DNA of 64,000 nt, from the NCBI RefSeq assembly GCF_024160875.1, contig NZ_JAIULA010000008.1, positions 36,648-100,647 on the forward strand. Reading direction: 5' to 3'. Under the pieces are notes generated by a model, which worked only from the letters and a program-made list of their open reading frames with translations, did no database searches and was not told where the DNA came from. The stretch comes from Ligilactobacillus ubinensis. Its GTDB lineage: Bacteria; Bacillota; Bacilli; Lactobacillales; Lactobacillaceae. The position numbers and the translations under genes are program-made. This document shows positions 1-9,897 of the stretch, one piece after another (position 1 is the first letter of the stretch; each line of letters opens with the position of its first letter).

Positions 1-2032
1 TACTCCATACATCACTACTACTTGAAGATGAATCACTAGAACTGCTACTTGATGCTGCTGATGCTCTAGTTGATGCCGCTTCTACTGTGAATTTTGTATT
101 GGCTGTATATGGTAATATACCTTCCATTTCTTTTTTGAACAATGCAGATCCGCCTCTAGTTCCTTCATTTTGTAATGAGTATTTAGAAGAGTCAAATCCA
201 ACCCATGTAGCAACCACAACATCTGGTGTATAACCAATATACCAATGATCATTATCTGATCCACTTGTTGAACTTGTTGTACTTTGCGTTGAGCCAGTTT
301 TTCCTGCAATTGTATATCCTGATGGTTTAGCACTTACACCTGTACCTATTTTGTATACATCAATCATCATACTTGTCATTTCATTTGCTATTTTCTTTGA
401 AATAATACGCTTAGATGATACTTTTGTATTATCAACAATTACATTGCCTGATGAATCAACTATTTTAGTAATAAGGTGCGTTGAATAGTGTACTCCTTTA
501 TTTGCAAATGCTTCATAGGCGCTTGCCATTTCATATGGTGAAACACCATTTTTCATACCACCTAATGCTAAACTCAAATTATCATCACTTTTAGAAACTT
601 TAATACCAAATTTTTTAACTGAATCATAGCCCTTTTGTACTCCGATTTTATTTAATAACCATACTGCTGATGTATTTTTACTTAAAGCAAGAGCTTCATA
701 CATTGGCAAATTTCCCGAATAAACACTATTCCAATTTTTAGGAGTATAATTATTTGAACCATATGATTTCAAAATATCTTTGACAGTCGAATCATAGAAA
801 TACCCATTCTCCAATGCAGGTGTATATACTGCTATTGGCTTTATTGAAGATCCTGGTGATCGAACTAGCTGTGTTGCGCGATTATATCCTCGAAAAACAT
901 GTGAACCAGAGCGACCACCAACAAGCGCTGCTACACCTCCTGTTTTCGGATTAATTGCAATCGAACCGCCTTGTGCTTTTGTTCCATCACTGGCATCATA
1001 TGGAAACAATGAGTTGTTTGCAAATGCATCTTGCATTTTTTCTTGATAATTTTGATTCAAAGCAGTATATATTTTATATCCTTTATTCATTATTTCCGAC
1101 TCAGTCAAACCATAGCGACTAATTGCCTCATTAATAACAGCATCAAAATAATACGGATACTTATAACCAGATGTGTATGAATAACTATCCTTAGTTACCA
1201 TTGCTGTTGATTGATATTTTTTTGCATCTGTTGAGGATAATTTGTTATTTTCAACCATCAAACTCAGAACCACATTACGTCGACTTTTGGCAGCCTTAGG
1301 GTGATCTACCGGATTATATGCACTAGGACTTCGTAGCATTCCTGCCAATGTGGCTGCTTGAGGTACTGTTAGCTTGCTTGCGCTAACTCCAAAATATCGT
1401 TTAGCAGCGTCTTGTACGCCCCAAACTCCATTTCCAAAATATGCATTATTCAGATACATTGCTAAAATTTCTTTTTTTGAATAATCATTTTCAACTTGCA
1501 CAGCTAAAAATATTTCTTTAGCTTTTCGCGAAAAGGTCTGCTCTTGTGTTAAAAAAGCATTTTTTACTAATTGTTGGGTAATTGTACTCCCACCACCACT
1601 AATAACATCACTACCTGTAACACGATTACGAATGTATAATAATACTGCCCTAGCAATACCTTTGATAGAAAAACCATATTCATGATAAAAATTTCTATCT
1701 TCAGTTGATAAAACTGCATTTTGTACATTTTTTGATATCTTACTAAGTGGTACCCACGTACCCTTTTGTGAATATAAATAGCCTGCCTTTTTCCCATTTA
1801 CATCATAAATTTCAGTTGATCGTTCTAACGTAGCCTTTAACCCTTTGACATCTGTTGTCTTAGCTACATATGTTAAATAAATACTTGCTATAACTGCTAT
1901 ACTCAAAAAAATAATTGCTAGCCATCGTGTAAATTGATATCGATGCCATTTAACTCTTATATAGTTCCAAACAACAGCCATTATCTTTTTGAAAAACACA
2001 AAAATTGGCTTTTCAAAAAATTTAGTTTTCAT
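1..2032 (-). CDS. Class A penicillin-binding protein (PBP1A/2A family), 3' end outside window
   Basis: Bifunctional peptidoglycan glycosyltransferase/transpeptidase anchored in the membrane. The gene runs off the left edge; about 677 codons are present. The ATG at 2032 has the SD-like AGAGGG upstream. A basic cytoplasmic N-terminus and one TM segment (about residues 40-60) precede the GT51 domain, seen as STEDRNFYHE near residue 105 and GGSTITQQLVKN near 145. The transpeptidase domain has SSIK (S-x-x-K) near residue 392, SKN (S-x-N) near 440 and KTGS near 576. A Ser-rich, probably extracellular low-complexity tail follows and is cut by the window edge. Family assignment is firm; the choice between PBP1A and PBP2A naming is not made here. 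Confidence 0.93.
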   Translation of the reverse strand, partial: MKTKFFEKPIFVFFKKIMAVVWNYIRVKWHRYQFTRWLAIIFLSIAVIASIYLTYVAKTTDVKGLKATLERSTEIYDVNGKKAGYLYSQKGTWVPLSKISKNVQNAVLSTEDRNFYHEYGFSIKGIARAVLLYIRNRVTGSDVISGGGSTITQQLVKNAFLTQEQTFSRKAKEIFLAVQVENDYSKKEILAMYLNNAYFGNGVWGVQDAAKRYFGVSASKLTVPQAATLAGMLRSPSAYNPVDHPKAAKSRRNVVLSLMVENNKLSSTDAKKYQSTAMVTKDSYSYTSGYKYPYYFDAVINEAISRYGLTESEIMNKGYKIYTALNQNYQEKMQDAFANNSLFPYDASDGTKAQGGSIAINPKTGGVAALVGGRSGSHVFRGYNRATQLVRSPGSSIKPIAVYTPALENGYFYDSTVKDILKSYGSNNYTPKNWNSVYSGNLPMYEALALSKNTSAVWLLNKIGVQKGYDSVKKFGIKVSKSDDNLSLALGGMKNGVSPYEMASAYEAFANKGVHYSTHLITKIVDSSGNVIVDNTKVSSKRIISKKIANEMTSMMIDVYKIGTGVSAKPSGYTIAGKTGSTQSTTSSTSGSDNDHWYIGYTPDVVVATWVGFDSSKYSLQNEGTRGGSALFKKEMEGILPYTANTKFTVEAASTRASAASSSSSSDSSSSSSDVWS

Positions 2033-2114
2033 AAAATTTCCCTCTTAATTTAATTCTGTCTTTCCAATATAGCACAGAAGCCATATTATATTAATGCTTT
2101 TTAAGCAAATATTA

Positions 2115-2582
2115 TTAAATTAAGTTGTCTTCATTCATATGAATTCTAAATAGTTCATTTACACTTGATGCATCACTTTTTGAACCGCTTATAATGATAA
2201 CGGTATCATAGCCAGCTAATGTTCCTACAATTTGTGGTTGTACTAAATCATCTAAAATCGCAGCTAGAACATTCGCATTCCTCGGCATTGTATGAATAAC
2301 ATTCATAAACTCTACTTGAGTTAAACTCTTTACTGTATCGTAGATTGTTTTATATAAACGTTCTTCTTCAGTCTGATTGTTAGCTTTAAAAATGACGTAA
2401 TGTAAATTTCCATTACCATCTTGTTCTTTAATAATCTTCATATCTCGGATATCTCGAGATATTGTTGCTTGCGTTGCTTTAATACCACTTTCTTCTAATC
2501 GTCTCATTAAATCATCTTGTGTCGAAATCAAATTTTGTTTAATTAATTGCTCAATTTTTGCTTGTCTTTGTTCCTTCTTCAT
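2115..2582 (-). CDS. argR: Arginine repressor ArgR
   Basis: Hexameric transcription factor that binds ARG boxes in response to L-arginine. At 155 aa it has the normal family length. The N-terminal winged-helix domain (about 1-70) shows the ArgR signature QATISRDI. The C-terminal oligomerisation/arginine-binding domain carries GTLAGYDT where most family members have two adjacent Asp residues (GDDT); here the first is Tyr. The ATG at 2582 is preceded by GGAGG. It lies between a PBP gene and a broken CRP/FNR-type gene, with argS beyond. Family membership is clear. The changed aspartate makes arginine responsiveness uncertain, and some lactic acid bacteria are known to use pairs of ArgR paralogues. 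Confidence 0.95.
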   Translation of the reverse strand: MKKEQRQAKIEQLIKQNLISTQDDLMRRLEESGIKATQATISRDIRDMKIIKEQDGNGNLHYVIFKANNQTEEERLYKTIYDTVKSLTQVEFMNVIHTMPRNANVLAAILDDLVQPQIVGTLAGYDTVIIISGSKSDASSVNELFRIHMNEDNLI

Positions 2583-2657
2583 ATGCTTCCTCCAAATATC
2601 ATATAAAATAGAAAACTTAGATACTAATGTCTATACTATTACATTATAGCAAAAAAA

Positions 2658-2675
2658 AGTGCATAAATATAAACT
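2658..2675. promoter_or_regulatory. ARG-box-like sequence upstream of argR
   Basis: AGTGCATAAATATAAACT resembles the ARG-box consensus TNTGNATWWWWATNCANA over its left half (TGCATAAATAT); the right half is poor. It sits about 75-95 bp upstream of the argR start, where autoregulation would be expected. In AT-rich DNA such half matches arise by chance, so this is only a candidate. Confidence 0.22.
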
Positions 2676-2680
2676 TTCGA

Positions 2681-3357
2681 TTAATTTTCATCACCTAATG
2701 GAAGCTCTAGTTTATCTTTTAAGACAATTATTTTCCGTCTATCCCTAATAATACGTTTTTCTTGTTCGAGACAAATTACCGCTTTGTTAACTGTCATCCG
2801 TGTTGTTTTTAATGCTTTTGCAATAACCTGTTGACTAATTGGTATTTCCAATCCTTTATCTGTTTCAAATCCAATTGTTTGAGCTAGCATTAGGATACAG
2901 TGCATCGTTTGCAAAAGAATATTCTCATATATTTTACTATGCCACAAGTGATTATTTACCGCAATTGACTTATGATTTTCATATGCTAATTTGTAAAAAC
3001 TAGAACTATTTTCTTTAATAAACTTCTTCAACTTTTCTAAATTAATCCGAAGTAACTTTACTTTGCGTGAACATGCTACAACACGTTCTATACTAGTTAT
3101 TTCAGATTTATCATCGAAGAAGCATGGAAAAAATTTTTTTCACCCAGAAACGTTATCTGAACGTTTTCTCCATTGATTAACATCTCATCAATTTGCACAA
3201 TACCCTCAATTACAAAATATAAATTGCCTTTTATCTCCCTTAAATTAATAAATTCCTTTCTTTTTAATTCTTTACATATACTATTTTTTTCAAAAAAATC
3301 TCTTTCATCCGCTTTAAACGGAAACTTATTAAAAAAATCTTTCTTTACACGTTCCAT
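2681..3357 (-). pseudogene. CRP/FNR-family transcription regulator, frameshifted
   Basis: The N-terminal piece reads from ATG 3357 (preceded by GAAGGGGGA) into a cyclic-nucleotide-binding-like beta-roll region (LYFVIEGIVQID, FLGEKNFFHASS) and stops at 3097. The matching C-terminal piece is in another frame, open from about 3139. It encodes a dimer-helix region and a CRP-type helix-turn-helix (ISQQVIAKALKTTRMTVNKA) ending at 2681. Joining the frames near 3110-3118 gives a continuous product of about 225 aa, the usual family length. The shift lies close to an A7T6 run, so a sequencing error is possible. Position beside argR suggests an ArcR- or Flp-like regulator, but this is an inference. Confidence 0.75.
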
Positions 3358-3598
3358 AAATCCCCCTTCTTTCTTATAAAACGCTTTCAAAAATAAAGAC
3401 TTGAAATAATTTATATGTATGGTTAATGCAAAAATATTTTACCATAATATATTATTATTTTATATATTTTTCGTAATATTTCCTATTTTTTTCGAATTAA
3501 TATCCTTAATAAAGTGCTATATCTATGTTTTTTATAAAATATTCACCATCATTTTTACTAATTAGTCCTGCTTTAAATACCAATCTAAGATAGCTAAC

Positions 3599-3647
3599 AA
3601 AGCACTAACAATTGCTCTATTAAATATCGAACAATTATTAGTGCTTT
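3599..3647 (-). terminator. Hairpin downstream of argS
   Basis: Inverted repeat AAAGCACTAACAATTG / CAATTATTAGTGCTTT begins about 20 bp past the argS stop. The stem is long but the T-tract on the minus strand is weak. The remainder of the 310-bp gap 3358-3667 is AT-rich, and I see nothing else in it. Confidence 0.45.
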
Positions 3648-3667
3648 CTACTTATACTAAACTATTC

Positions 3668-5362
3668 TTACATTTCATCAGGTGCAGCTACACCTAATAG
3701 ACGTAATGCTTCTTTTAATACAACTGCTACACTAGCAACCAAGGCAATTCGAGCTGCTTTTTGCTTATCAGCTTTCAAAATCTTTGAGTGTGCATAATAT
3801 TTATTAAAAGCCTTGGCTAAATGAATTGCATATTTTGCAATTACTGATGGTTCATATTCAACAACTGCACGCTCAATTGTATTAGGAAAGTCACCTAATA
3901 AACGTAGCGTTTCCCATGCTTGATTATCATCTAATTCATAACTTGCTGTGCCAAGTTCACTAACGCCTGCCTTTCTTAAAATACTCATTGCACGCGCATG
4001 CGCATATTGAACGTAAGGCCCTGTTTCACCTTCAAATCGTACAACTTCTTCTAAATCAAAATCAAAATTATTTAGTCGCTCATTTTTTAAGTCATGAAAT
4101 ACCACTGCACCAACTCCGACATCATGAGCTACTTGCTTTTTATTTGCTAAACTTGGATTCTTCTCATCTATTTGTTTGCTTGCTAAACTAATAGCATCAT
4201 TCAAAACATCTTGTAATAAGATTACACGGCCGGCACGAGTCGACAGTTTTTTCCCACCAGAAGTAATTAAACCAAATGGAATATGATGAATATCGTCTGA
4301 CCAATCGTAACCCATTTCTTTTAAAACAGCCTTTAATTGTTTAAAGTGGTTCGTTTGTTCATTTCCCACAACATACAACGATTGAGTAAAATTGTATGTT
4401 CTCTTACGGTATAACGCAGCTGCTAAATCTCTTGTAATGTATAAAGTTGCACCATCTGAGCGCTTAATTAGAGCAGGATTTAAATCATATTTGGAAAGAT
4501 CAACGATCTGAGCGCCATTACTTTCTTTTAATAGATTTTTTTGTTCTAACAATTCAACAATCTCATCCATTTTATCGTTATAAAAGGCTTCTCCATTATA
4601 AGAATCAAATTTAATTCCTAATTCATCATAGATTTGTATAAACTCTTTTAAAGATTCAGAGCGAAACCATTTCCATAGTTGTGTTGCTTCTTTGTCGCCG
4701 TCTTCTAAACGTTTAAACCATTCCCTAGCATCATCATCTAGTTCTGGTTTATCAACATCTTCTTCATGAAAACGCACATAATATTTAAGTAAGGTTGCAA
4801 TAGGGTCCTTTTTAACCTCTTCTTCACTCCCCCACATTTTGTACGCACACATTAATTTACCAAATTGTGTTCCCCAATCACCCAAATGATTTATTTTAAC
4901 GGGAACATAATTTGTTTTAGCTAATAAATTAGCAATTGCATTACCAATAACGGTCGAACGTAAATGTCCCATTGACATTGGTTTAGCAATATTTGGCGAA
5001 GACATATCTATAGGGACATTATTACTTTTACCTAAGTCTTGTGAACCAAAATTGTCCTGTTCATTTAAAACTTCATTTAAAATATTGTTACTGTAATCTT
5101 TTTTATCTAAAAAGAAATTGATGTAAGGACCTACTGCCTCGACTTTTTCGAATCCTTTTTTATCAATCTTCTCCACTAATTCAGTAGCGATTATTTGAGG
5201 TGCTTTGTGCAAATATTTTGCTAAAGCAAAAGCTGGAAATGCATAATCACCTAAATTTAACGCTTTTGGTACCTCAATTTTGTAAAAAATATCTTTTTCA
5301 TTTAAACTTCCATCCACGGCTACGCTAATTGCTGTAGCTACTTTTTGCTTATAATCTATCAT
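3668..5362 (-). CDS. argS: Arginyl-tRNA synthetase
   Basis: Class I synthetase charging tRNA-Arg in the cytoplasm; 564 aa, typical length. The N-terminal additional domain (about 1-110) is followed by the catalytic domain with [17 protein letters not shown] (the HIGH-type GHLR). The KMSKS-like loop is degenerate (KKLSTRAGR), as is usual for ArgRS. A C-terminal DALR-type anticodon-binding domain ends in a short DEM terminus. The start ATG at 5362 has an AGGAGG SD. It is transcribed alone, behind a T-box leader and before a hairpin terminator, so expression should follow tRNA-Arg charging. Confidence 0.97.
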   Translation of the reverse strand: MIDYKQKVATAISVAVDGSLNEKDIFYKIEVPKALNLGDYAFPAFALAKYLHKAPQIIATELVEKIDKKGFEKVEAVGPYINFFLDKKDYSNNILNEVLNEQDNFGSQDLGKSNNVPIDMSSPNIAKPMSMGHLRSTVIGNAIANLLAKTNYVPVKINHLGDWGTQFGKLMCAYKMWGSEEEVKKDPIATLLKYYVRFHEEDVDKPELDDDAREWFKRLEDGDKEATQLWKWFRSESLKEFIQIYDELGIKFDSYNGEAFYNDKMDEIVELLEQKNLLKESNGAQIVDLSKYDLNPALIKRSDGATLYITRDLAAALYRKRTYNFTQSLYVVGNEQTNHFKQLKAVLKEMGYDWSDDIHHIPFGLITSGGKKLSTRAGRVILLQDVLNDAISLASKQIDEKNPSLANKKQVAHDVGVGAVVFHDLKNERLNNFDFDLEEVVRFEGETGPYVQYAHARAMSILRKAGVSELGTASYELDDNQAWETLRLLGDFPNTIERAVVEYEPSVIAKYAIHLAKAFNKYYAHSKILKADKQKAARIALVASVAVVLKEALRLLGVAAPDEM

Positions 5363-5381
5363 TTTTTCCTCCTAAAATAAA

Positions 5382-5572
5382 AAATCTCTTACATTATTAC
5401 CCATAATGTAAGAGACGAGATTTTCCCGCGGTACCACTCTACTTGATTAGTAAATCCACTTTAAGTATTAATTTTAAAATCTAAGAAGCGCGCTTCAATC
5501 AGTCTTTCTATCTGGCTCACATCATCCCAGACTCGCTACAAGTTTAACTAATTTACTCTTCTTCTATCATAG
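5382..5572 (-). promoter_or_regulatory. T-box leader (tRNA-Arg responsive) of argS
   Basis: On the minus strand the T-box core GTAGAGTGGTACCGCGG lies at 5426-5442. It is followed by a terminator hairpin (ATCTCTTACATTAT / ATAATGTAAGAGA, 5382-5417) with a T run just before the argS SD. Upstream is a Stem I with GATGATGTGAGCC. A specifier region GAAGCGCGCTTC (5485-5496) contains the Arg codon CGC in the expected place. Uncharged tRNA-Arg would favour antitermination. Specifier register is inferred from the neighbouring gene. Confidence 0.93.
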
Positions 5573-5583
5573 ATTGTTTATTA

Positions 5584-5654
5584 AGCGGGTGACGAGAATC
5601 GAACTCGCGACATCAGCTTGGGAAGCTGGAATTTTACCACTAAACTACACCCGC
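5584..5654 (-). tRNA. tRNA-Gly (anticodon CCC)
   Basis: Cloverleaf folded by eye: acceptor GCGGGTG/CACCCGC, D arm GTTT/AAAT, anticodon stem CAGC/GCTG with loop TTCCCAA giving anticodon CCC, T arm GCGAG/CTCGT with TTCGATT, discriminator T. CCA is not encoded. The outer anticodon-stem pair is C-A, a mismatch. CCC is an uncommon glycine anticodon in AT-rich Firmicutes, where TCC and GCC usually suffice. Confidence 0.9.
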
Positions 5655-5709
5655 ATCAACAAGAAACAGTATAGCAGAATATCCTGTTCTTGTCACGTTT
5701 TTTTAGCTT

Positions 5710-5919
5710 CTATGCAGGCATTTTTTTCATACAATCGAATCGTACAACTGCTCGATTATGAAAATCAGTTACAGCTATACTGTCTTCTTCATTATGCTCT
5801 AAAATCGTTACAACTGCTGAGTTTTCATATTTTTTTTCAACAGATCCAACAAAATCATGCTTTAATGACCCAAATTTTTGACACTTTACTTTGTCACCAA
5901 TTTCAATTTTTGTTTCCAT
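5710..5919 (-). CDS. Small DUF2187-like (YkvS-type) protein
   Basis: 69 aa, start ATG 5919 with GAGGTG upstream. The pattern IGDKVKCQKFG...GSVEKKYENSAVVTI resembles small DUF2187/YkvS proteins of Bacilli (IGD...VEKVYENSVLV), a short beta-rich fold of unknown role. There are no membrane segments and a few cysteines. It lies alone between tRNA-Gly and a LysR-type regulator. Family placement is from memory of the motif; function is unknown. Confidence 0.75.
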   Translation of the reverse strand: METKIEIGDKVKCQKFGSLKHDFVGSVEKKYENSAVVTILEHNEEDSIAVTDFHNRAVVRFDCMKKMPA

Positions 5920-6013
5920 TTTGTCACCTCTAATTCATTAATTCTCATGCATATTACCAAATTCTACTTTAACTTGCAAGCGAAACAATTCAATTAATTA
6001 TTTTTTATTAGAA

Positions 6014-6895
6014 TTACTTAATATATCTTCTATTTATATAATCCTTTACTGTTTTTATGAAAGCTTGTGTAGACGGTGTTTGCTGTGTTTGTGCATGCGA
6101 AACTAAACAAATAGTACGATAAAATTTTTCTGAAAATGGAAAGCTGCTAACATTACCACTTAACTTTTGTAATGCTAACTCCGGTAAAATGCCTAAGCCT
6201 AAGCCACTTTCAACCATTGCAATAATAGAGGCATCATCTATACTGTACTGGATAGAATTCACTGAAACATTATATGTATCAAGAGCCTGTTTAGTATCAC
6301 GATCATAGTCAATTTGTTGTAAAATAAATTCTTCATTAATTACATCTTGCTTAGTTATTGTTTTACCATTTTGAGGTTTAAATCCAGTAGGTGCAATACA
6401 AAAAATTTGGTCTTGATGTAATGGCAACACCTCTAGATTTTCTTTTATTGGCAAAGCACTAAAGCCTAAATCAAGACTTCCTAGTCTAACTTGTTCAACA
6501 ACCTCGTTAAATGGTCCTTGACGCACAGAAATTTCAATTTCTGGAAAGTCTTTTTTAAAAGTATTTATGATGTCGGGTAACCAGTTAATACAAACACTGC
6601 TAAATGCCCCAATGCGAATTCGACCATGATTTAACCCATTTATTCTTCCTGCTTCTTCTACTAACTTTGCTTCTGTATTTAATATTTCTTGTACTATCGG
6701 CAAAATCTTTTGACCATCAGACGTTAATTTAACACCGTTACGATTACGTAAAAATAATGAAAAGCCTAATTCCTTTTCAAGACCTGTAATTGAATGGCTG
6801 ATTGCAGAAGGAGTGACATTTAATTCACGTGCAGCAGCTACCAAGGTCTTTCGCTTTGCAACTTCGCTAAAAACATGATATGCAAAATTCGTCAT
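6014..6895 (-). CDS. LysR-family transcriptional regulator
   Basis: 293 aa, standard LTTR length. The N-terminal winged helix-turn-helix (about 1-60) includes AARELNVTPSAISHSITGLEKELG, followed by a periplasmic-binding-protein-like effector domain (about 88-290). The ATG at 6895 follows a GAGG-like site (AAAGAGGTC). LTTRs usually control a divergent neighbour, but the next gene upstream is purD on the same strand behind a terminator, so no target is evident. Ligand unknown. Confidence 0.9.
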   Translation of the reverse strand: MTNFAYHVFSEVAKRKTLVAAARELNVTPSAISHSITGLEKELGFSLFLRNRNGVKLTSDGQKILPIVQEILNTEAKLVEEAGRINGLNHGRIRIGAFSSVCINWLPDIINTFKKDFPEIEISVRQGPFNEVVEQVRLGSLDLGFSALPIKENLEVLPLHQDQIFCIAPTGFKPQNGKTITKQDVINEEFILQQIDYDRDTKQALDTYNVSVNSIQYSIDDASIIAMVESGLGLGILPELALQKLSGNVSSFPFSEKFYRTICLVSHAQTQQTPSTQAFIKTVKDYINRRYIK

Positions 6896-6981
6896 TTTTT
6901 TGACCTCTTTATTACTTTATTGTTGCCTTAGTGTAGCACATTACTAATGGTTAATAAAGAGAAAATAATCAGATATTATTA

Positions 6982-7017
6982 CAAAAAAAAGAAACAAAAG
7001 CGTATTGTCTTTTGCTT
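6982..7017 (-). terminator. Terminator of the purC-purD operon
   Basis: Minus strand AAGCAAAAG-ACAATACG-CTTTTGTTT followed by CTTTTTTTT: a 9-bp stem (one G-U) with a strong T run, about 40 bp past the purD stop. Confidence 0.8.
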
Positions 7018-7056
7018 CAAAAATTAAGTAGTTTATTTCTAAAACACTAACTAATT

Positions 7057-8322
7057 TTAATATGTTTTTTGTGTCGCGCGATAGCCTATATCTTTACGAT
7101 AGAAGCATTGTTCCAATTTAGTTTCACTTAAATATTTATAAACCTCAGACTGTGCTTTTTCTAATGTCGCTGCACTAGCAATAACCGTTAATAAACGGCC
7201 TCCGTTTCCATAAAGGTTTTCAACTGTTCCTTTTACATTGGCATAATCAATTGTTATTATTTCATTTTTAGAAAAAATTGGTATTTTCTGATTATTTATC
7301 GGTTGGCTAGGATATCCTTGCGCTGCAATTACAACACCTAAACATGCTTGTTTCGTTTCAGTAACAATTGGCAGTTTATAATTATTGACAACTGCATCAA
7401 TTAATTCAGCAAAATCATTTTTAACACGCAATAAAACAACTTGCGTCTCAGGATCACCTAAACGAACATTATACTCAATAACTTTAGGCCCTTGTTTTGT
7501 TAAAATCATTCCTATATAGATTATTCCTCGATAAGCTAACTTTGCTTCTTTTAAACCTGTAATTGTTGGCTTAACAACTTCGGCTAACATTCTTTTATAA
7601 TCTGCATTACTTAATTGTGGTATAGGGCTATATGCACCCATTCCGCCTGTATTAGGCCCTTTATCAGCATCATAGGCCCGTTTGTGATCTTGAGCCATTG
7701 GCAAGATACGGTAATCATCTTTTCCTACTACAACAAATAAAGAATATTCTTCGCCATCCAAAAATTCTTCGATTACAATTTGTTTTTGCCCTTTTTTAAA
7801 CATCAAACTAATTTGTTCAGCTGCTTTCTTTTTCGTATCTGAAATAACAACACCTTTTCCAGAAGCTAATCCATCAGCCTTAATAACAATAGGTGCATCA
7901 AAGTTTTTCAACCCTTCTATCGCATCTCTTGAATTTTTAAAAGTGGCAAATCTTGCAGTTGGAATATCATATGTATCCATAAAACGCATTGCATAATCCT
8001 TTGAACCTTCTAATTGAGCAGCCTTAGCGTTGGGACCAAATATTTTTAAACCATCTGCTTCAAATGAATCTACTATTCCTGCAACTAAAGCATCTTCTGG
8101 GCCAACAAAAGTCCAATCTATTTGTTCTTCATAAACAAAGCCCTTTAAAGCATCAAAATCCAATTCATTAATAGCAATTGTTTTTATCCCATCTGCTTCC
8201 ATACCAATATTACCTGGAGCACAAAAAACACTAGCAACATGCGAACTTTTTAGCAATGCTTTGGCTATCGCATGCTCACGTCCGCCTGAACCAACTATCA
8301 GTAGCTTCATATCATCTTTCAT
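7057..8322 (-). CDS. purD: Phosphoribosylamine-glycine ligase
   Basis: GAR synthetase, step 2 of IMP synthesis: joins glycine to phosphoribosylamine with ATP. 421 aa, a full-length ATP-grasp enzyme with N-terminal GGREHAIAKAL, the ATP-grasp segment KADGLASGKGV, GGMGAYSP and the NVRLGDPETQ signature. It is the last gene of the purC-S-Q-L-F-M-N-H-D unit, 19 bp after purH. Two starts are possible: ATG 8322 (MKDDMKLL) or ATG 8310, which begins at MKLLIVGSGG as most homologues do. The upstream SD AAAGGTGA fits 8322. Confidence 0.96.
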   Translation of the reverse strand: MKDDMKLLIVGSGGREHAIAKALLKSSHVASVFCAPGNIGMEADGIKTIAINELDFDALKGFVYEEQIDWTFVGPEDALVAGIVDSFEADGLKIFGPNAKAAQLEGSKDYAMRFMDTYDIPTARFATFKNSRDAIEGLKNFDAPIVIKADGLASGKGVVISDTKKKAAEQISLMFKKGQKQIVIEEFLDGEEYSLFVVVGKDDYRILPMAQDHKRAYDADKGPNTGGMGAYSPIPQLSNADYKRMLAEVVKPTITGLKEAKLAYRGIIYIGMILTKQGPKVIEYNVRLGDPETQVVLLRVKNDFAELIDAVVNNYKLPIVTETKQACLGVVIAAQGYPSQPINNQKIPIFSKNEIITIDYANVKGTVENLYGNGGRLLTVIASAATLEKAQSEVYKYLSETKLEQCFYRKDIGYRATQKTY

Positions 8323-8341
8323 GATGTATCACCTTTCTTAG

Positions 8342-9880
8342 TTAGTGTCTAAAATGACGTATTCCTGTAGTCACCATTGCAATACCATACTTATTAGCCA
8401 TATCAATTGAATCTTGATCGCGAATAGAACCACCAGGTTGTACAATCGCTTTTATACCATGTGTCGCAGCATATTCGACACAATCATCCATAGGGAAAAA
8501 GGCATCACTTGCTAATACTGCACGCTCGTCTATATCTTGACTAGCGTGTTTTATAGCAATTTTAGTTGAATCTATTCGATTAGGTTGACCTGCTCCAATG
8601 CCTAGGGTCCTTTCGTCATTAGCGACAACAATTGCATTAGATTTAGTATGTTTAACTGCTTTCCAAGCAAACATTAATGTCTCTAGTTGTTTTTTTGTTG
8701 GTCTTGTTTCAGTAACTGTCTTCCAATCACTTGTTTGTTCTGATAAAATATCTTGTTCTTGAACCAAAACACCTCCCATAACAGAAACTATTTCATGTTT
8801 TTTATTTTCATTTTTCTTACTAAAATCAAGTTCTAACAAGCGTAGGTTTTTCTTTTTTGCTAAAATTTTGTAAGCCTCATCTTCATATGCTGGTGCAATA
8901 ATTATTTCCAGAAATAGTTGATGCATTTTTTCAGCAGTAGCTACATCAACTGTTCGATTTAATACAATAACCCCACCAAATATTGATATCGAATCTGCTT
9001 TATAAGCTCTATCCCAAGCTTTTTCTATACACTCAGCTTGACCTATCCCACATGGATTCATATGCTTTAATGCTACTACAGTTGGTTCATTAAATTCACG
9101 TGCAATCCTTATTGCTGCATCTGCATCTTTAATATTATTATATGATAGTTTTTTACCATGTAATTGTGTAGCTTGTGAAATAGAATAATGTTGGGGCAGC
9201 GCATCTTCATAAAACCATGCTTTTTGATGACTATTTTCGCCATAGCGCATTTCGTCTTTTAAATCATAAGTTAAGGTCAACTTTTCTGGTGCTTTTAACC
9301 CTACTTGTTCAGTTAAATAATCAGCAATCAATGCATCATATGCAGCTGTATGTCTAAATGCCTTAGCAGCTAATTTAGCTCTTGTTTCAAGTTTTGTATG
9401 CCCTTGAGCTGTAATTTCGGTTTCTACCTGGCTATAATCATTTGCATCAACTACAATTGTGACATCATGATAATTTTTTGCAGCAGAGCGTACCATACTA
9501 GGACCACCAATATCAATATTTTCAATTGCATCTGCTAAACTAACATCTGTCTTTTCAATTGTTTGCTTAAAGGGATACAGATTAACACACACTAAATCAA
9601 TTGGAGTGATTTTAAGCTCTTTCATTGTTGCAACATGCTCTGGCAAATCACGTCGTCCTAATAATCCACCATGTACATATGGATTAAGTGTTTTAACTCT
9701 ACCATCCAAAATTTCTGGAAAACCTGTTACACTTTCAATTGAAATAGTTGGTATTCGCGCATCATCTAGAACTTTTTTAGTTCCTCCAGTTGAAACAATT
9801 TCATAATCATGTTCAGTTAAAAATCTAGCAAATGGTACTAACTCATTTTTGTCGGAAACACTTAGTAATGCTCGTTTCAT
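8342..9880 (-). CDS. purH: Bifunctional AICAR transformylase/IMP cyclohydrolase
   Basis: Last two steps to IMP: formylation of AICAR by 10-formyl-THF, then ring closure. 512 aa, full length. The N-terminal MGS-like cyclohydrolase domain ([18 protein letters not shown]) is followed by the transformylase domain with KHMNPCGIG and, near the C-terminus, the conserved [11 protein letters not shown] segment and the terminal [11 protein letters not shown]. It lies 17 bp downstream of purN. SD GGAG precedes ATG 9880. Confidence 0.97.
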   Translation of the reverse strand: MKRALLSVSDKNELVPFARFLTEHDYEIVSTGGTKKVLDDARIPTISIESVTGFPEILDGRVKTLNPYVHGGLLGRRDLPEHVATMKELKITPIDLVCVNLYPFKQTIEKTDVSLADAIENIDIGGPSMVRSAAKNYHDVTIVVDANDYSQVETEITAQGHTKLETRAKLAAKAFRHTAAYDALIADYLTEQVGLKAPEKLTLTYDLKDEMRYGENSHQKAWFYEDALPQHYSISQATQLHGKKLSYNNIKDADAAIRIAREFNEPTVVALKHMNPCGIGQAECIEKAWDRAYKADSISIFGGVIVLNRTVDVATAEKMHQLFLEIIIAPAYEDEAYKILAKKKNLRLLELDFSKKNENKKHEIVSVMGGVLVQEQDILSEQTSDWKTVTETRPTKKQLETLMFAWKAVKHTKSNAIVVANDERTLGIGAGQPNRIDSTKIAIKHASQDIDERAVLASDAFFPMDDCVEYAATHGIKAIVQPGGSIRDQDSIDMANKYGIAMVTTGIRHFRH

Positions 9881-9897
9881 AGGTATCGTATTCTCCT

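Noticed and set aside
1..64. Ser/Asp-rich tandem repeat at the left edge as a separate repeat feature
   Set aside because: It is the low-complexity C-terminal tail of the class A PBP, common in these proteins.
82..1797. Short minus-strand frames inside the first 2 kb (82-333, 1567-1797)
   Set aside because: They lie in a wrong frame of the class A PBP gene, which is open throughout and carries all catalytic motifs.
3173..3379. Plus-strand frame antisense to the CRP/FNR-type pseudogene
   Set aside because: No SD, low-complexity composition, and fully explained as the complement of the regulator N-terminus.
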